A stretch of 64,000 bases of DNA. Origin: Bacillaceae bacterium IKA-2 (GTDB taxonomy: Bacteria > Bacillota > Bacilli > Bacillales > Anaerobacillaceae). Position numbers and translations under genes: made by a program. Location of the stretch: positions 3,658,001 to 3,722,000 of the forward strand of contig CP134492.1 in assembly GCA_031761875.1 (NCBI GenBank), given 5' to 3'. Below are positions 61,918 to 64,000 of the stretch, piece by piece; position 1 is the first letter of the stretch; each line of letters opens with the position of its first letter. The notes below the pieces were generated by a model. That model searched no databases and had not been told where the DNA came from. It was given only the letters and a program-made list of their open reading frames with translations.

Positions 61918-63183
61918 CTAATCTAGAAAAAACAAGCTTAAAATTGGTAGATAAGAAATAATTAGGACATTAACAATCATGATAATAATAAAAGGTACGA
62001 TTGCCCTTAATAGACCTTCCAATTTCGTATTACCGATTTTAGCAGCGACGAATAGGTTAAGACCTACTGGTGGAGTAATAAAACCAATCGCTAAATTAAC
62101 GATCATAATTATCCCAAAATGAACTAGGTCAATACCGAGAGCTTGGGCAATTGGTACGAGAATTGGTGTTAAAATGATAATCGCCGCCGCTGTTTCAAGG
62201 AATATACCGACAACTAAAAGAAGTAAGTTAATAAGTAACAAGGCAACAATCCAATTATCCGTGAACCCGAGCATCGCTTCTGTTAATTGAGCAGGGATAC
62301 GCTGTCGTGTCAAATAGTAGCCAAAAGCTGAGGCGCCAGCAATTATGAACATAATGACCGCTGATATAATTACAGCTGAATGTAGAGTTTCAATAAGCTG
62401 TTTCCAACTAATTTCACGATAAATGAATACTCCAACAATTAAACCATACACAACAGCAACAACGGCAGCTTCGGTCGGTGTAAATATACCGCCATAAATA
62501 CCCCCTAAAATGATCACTGGCATAAGTAGGGCTAAAAAAGCATCTTTAAACGCGAAAATAAACTCCCTAAAAGTATGACTTTCACCACCACCATACCCTT
62601 TTATTATTGAAACAACATAAACGAAAATAATTAAAGTAACAACAACGAAAAGACCGGGGATAATTCCAGCAATAAATAAATCACTTATCGAAACACCTGC
62701 TGCTACACCAAATAAAATCAGCGGTACACTGGGTGGAATCATAATTCCGATCGTTCCACCAGTTGCCTGAATCGCAGTTGCAAAATTTCGGTCATAACCT
62801 TTTTTCACCATAACTGGAATTAACAGCGCTCCAACAGCAGCTGTCGTTGCTACGGCAGAACCAGAAATCGCTGCAAAAAAAGCACAAGAAACAACCGAAA
62901 CAATTGCTAAACCTCCACGAACCCTTCCCACCATAACCTCAGCTAAGTGTATTAGTCGTTTAGATATGCCACCTGTTTCCATTAGTTTTCCTGCTAAAAT
63001 AAAAAATGGAATGGCCAAAAGCGGAAATGAATCTACTGAGTTAAACATTCTCTGAATGATTGCAACTAATGGTACGGAATCTTCAATCATAAAAACAAAT
63101 GAAGCTGATACTCCTAATGCAATCGCTATAGGTACGTTTATAAAAAACAAAATCATGATAGCTAAAAAAATGAATAAACCCAT
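61918..63183 (-). CDS. TRAP transporter 3, large permease (DctM)
   Basis: 421 residues, 11-12 membrane segments, blocks PLLAIPFFILAGKLM, GSAVATTAAVGALLIPVM, GIFTPTEAAVVAVVYG and AIGFITPPVGLNLF. AAGGAGG precedes the ATG, which overlaps the dctQ stop by one base. Paralogous to the DctM at 55145. Substrate probably another sugar or organic acid. Confidence 0.95.
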   Translation of the reverse strand: MGLFIFLAIMILFFINVPIAIALGVSASFVFMIEDSVPLVAIIQRMFNSVDSFPLLAIPFFILAGKLMETGGISKRLIHLAEVMVGRVRGGLAIVSVVSCAFFAAISGSAVATTAAVGALLIPVMVKKGYDRNFATAIQATGGTIGIMIPPSVPLILFGVAAGVSISDLFIAGIIPGLFVVVTLIIFVYVVSIIKGYGGGESHTFREFIFAFKDAFLALLMPVIILGGIYGGIFTPTEAAVVAVVYGLIVGVFIYREISWKQLIETLHSAVIISAVIMFIIAGASAFGYYLTRQRIPAQLTEAMLGFTDNWIVALLLINLLLLVVGIFLETAAAIIILTPILVPIAQALGIDLVHFGIIMIVNLAIGFITPPVGLNLFVAAKIGNTKLEGLLRAIVPFIIIMIVNVLIISYLPILSLFFLD

Positions 63184-63659
63184 TACATTTCCTCCTTACC
63201 AATTACAAACAAGTACGTATGATAGATGTAATTTAACGTAAGTAAAAATCCACTTATTGGAATAACACTGTAAACATACCCCATTGGTAACCGCAGAACA
63301 GGAGAAAGTTGTGTCATAGATTGGCGTGCTAAGGCCATTCCTTCACTCATTAATATGTAAAAAAAATAAAAACAAATAATAGCGACAATAATCATAACCC
63401 CTTTTTGCAATATTAGAGGTAGTTTTTTCACAAAAAAATCAATACTTATGTGTCCCTTAAGCGAAGCAGCATAAGCCGCTCCTAAAAATGTTAACCAAAC
63501 GAGACTATATCGAGACAATTCTTCTGTCCATGCTAACGGTTGATTAATCACAAAACGAAACAACACTTGGCAAAAAACAGAAATTACGATTGTTACCATG
63601 AAAAGGATCAATACGTATTTAACAAAGCTGTTGATATAAAACAAGCCTTTACTTACCAT
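63183..63659 (-). CDS. TRAP transporter 3, small permease (DctQ)
   Basis: 158 residues, four membrane helices, family block PLAWTEELSRYSLVWLTFLG. GGGGAGG seven bases before the ATG. Coupled to dctM. Confidence 0.93.
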   Translation of the reverse strand: MVSKGLFYINSFVKYVLILFMVTIVISVFCQVLFRFVINQPLAWTEELSRYSLVWLTFLGAAYAASLKGHISIDFFVKKLPLILQKGVMIIVAIICFYFFYILMSEGMALARQSMTQLSPVLRLPMGYVYSVIPISGFLLTLNYIYHTYLFVIGKEEM

Positions 63660-63700
63660 TTCAAGACCTCCCCACCATACTTCTTTATGTATAAATGATT

Positions 63701-63726
63701 GTAGAGAAGAGTCTCCTCTTCTCTAC
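63701..63726 (-). terminator. Intra-operon hairpin between dctP and dctQ of TRAP 3
   Basis: GTAGAGAAGA (63701-63710) pairs with TCTTCTCTAC (63717-63726), loop of 6. No T-run on the minus strand, so an mRNA-protecting or partially terminating hairpin. Confidence 0.6.
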
Positions 63727-63733
63727 ATCTTAA

Positions 63734-64000
63734 TTACTGTGCATCCAAAATACGGTTTAAAAATTCTTGATTTTCATAGCTGTCAAACACTGTAGAAATA
63801 GCGTTTCTAAACGGTTCAACATCGACGTCTTCAATAATTTCCATTCCTTGATCGCGAAGATTTTGTAATGATTCTTTTTCCATTTCGACGATAAGATCAC
63901 GTTCATAGGCACCAATTTTTTGACCTTCTTCAACGACGATATCAGCTAATTCTTTTGGTAACTTATCATATGTTGCTTGACTCATCATATAGATCGCAAC
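63734..64000 (-). CDS. TRAP transporter 3, substrate-binding protein (DctP), C-terminal part
   Basis: Only the last 88 residues are inside the window; the frame runs out through the right edge (VAIYMMSQATYDKLP...). The helical C-terminus (ELADIVVEEGQKIGAYERDL, DQGMEIIEDVDVEPFRNA) matches the same part of the other two DctP proteins of this window. The gene's start, signal peptide and promoter are beyond 64000. Confidence 0.9.
   Translation of the reverse strand, partial: VAIYMMSQATYDKLPKELADIVVEEGQKIGAYERDLIVEMEKESLQNLRDQGMEIIEDVDVEPFRNAISTVFDSYENQEFLNRILDAQ

Noticed and set aside
1-64000. CRISPR arrays, tRNA or rRNA genes, intact transposases, prophage genes
   Set aside because: None seen on either strand; no regular repeat-spacer pattern and no transposase motifs.

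Overview
The window looks like chromosomal DNA of an aerobic or facultatively anaerobic, low-GC Bacillaceae bacterium. The evidence is AT-rich sequence, strong AGGAGG-type ribosome binding sites, an HPr/Crh-type PTS, RNase J, a fruRKA operon and CcpA-like (cre) sites. No rRNA, tRNA, CRISPR array or intact insertion sequence was seen. About 95% of the coding sequence lies on the minus strand. Starts were chosen by ribosome binding site, so several differ from the longest open frame. All motif and family calls were made by eye, without database searches. || 1-21.8 kb, mixed core region. It holds a DUF3939-like protein, a MacB-type ABC exporter (ATPase and permease) with a fused-on remnant of a parvulin foldase, and a heme-copper respiratory operon. 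That operon encodes subunit I, CuA subunit II, a 52-residue small subunit, Sco and a membrane protein, with heme O synthase (ctaB) beside it. Subunit I belongs to the ba3 family but has Asn where the catalytic cross-linked Tyr should be, and an FNR-type box lies upstream. It may therefore be a nitric oxide reductase (CuANOR-like) rather than an oxidase. Then follow a MATE exporter, a fructose operon that also carries the general PTS genes (fruR-fruK-fruA-ptsH-ptsI), a CDGSH iron-sulfur protein, a MarR-MFS pair, RNase J and an SDR epimerase. || 22.5-64 kb, a sugar-acid catabolic island of about 41 kb, all on the minus strand. (a) A Weimberg-type oxidative pentonate route: TRAP transporter 1, LarA homologue 1, IlvD/Edd dehydratase, a U32-like protein of unknown role, 2-keto-3-deoxy-pentonate dehydratase and alpha-ketoglutarate semialdehyde dehydrogenase. 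A decayed UxaA/GarD-like dehydratase tail lies in between. (b) A De Ley-Doudoroff galactonate route: dgoD, KDG kinase, KDPG aldolase and a 2-hydroxyacid dehydrogenase. (c) A deoxy-sugar-acid-like module: FAH hydrolase, SDR, and an HPr/Crh-like protein without the catalytic His. It is followed by an IclR regulator, a DapA-type KDG/KDX aldolase, two enolase-superfamily dehydratases and a GntR regulator. (d) A membrane b-cytochrome/molybdopterin oxidoreductase fusion with a partner protein. (e) A YjhG/YagF-type xylonate dehydratase. (f) larE-larB-larC1/larC2 for the nickel-pincer cofactor, with a second LarA homologue. (g) A four-carbon acid module: PdxA2, TRAP transporter 2, DUF1537 kinase and a PrpR-like regulator whose AAA+ domain is degenerate. 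(h) TRAP transporter 3, cut by the window edge. || The modules are tied together by a recurrent IclR-type operator (AAAAC-N3-GTTYT, often next to a TTTTATAATATAAAA core), found in front of at least eight transcription units. They also appear to be tied by the nickel-pincer cofactor: the LarA homologues probably epimerise C2 of sugar acids so that different stereoisomers can enter the dehydratase and kinase routes. Each TRAP system has the order dctP, hairpin, dctQ, dctM.
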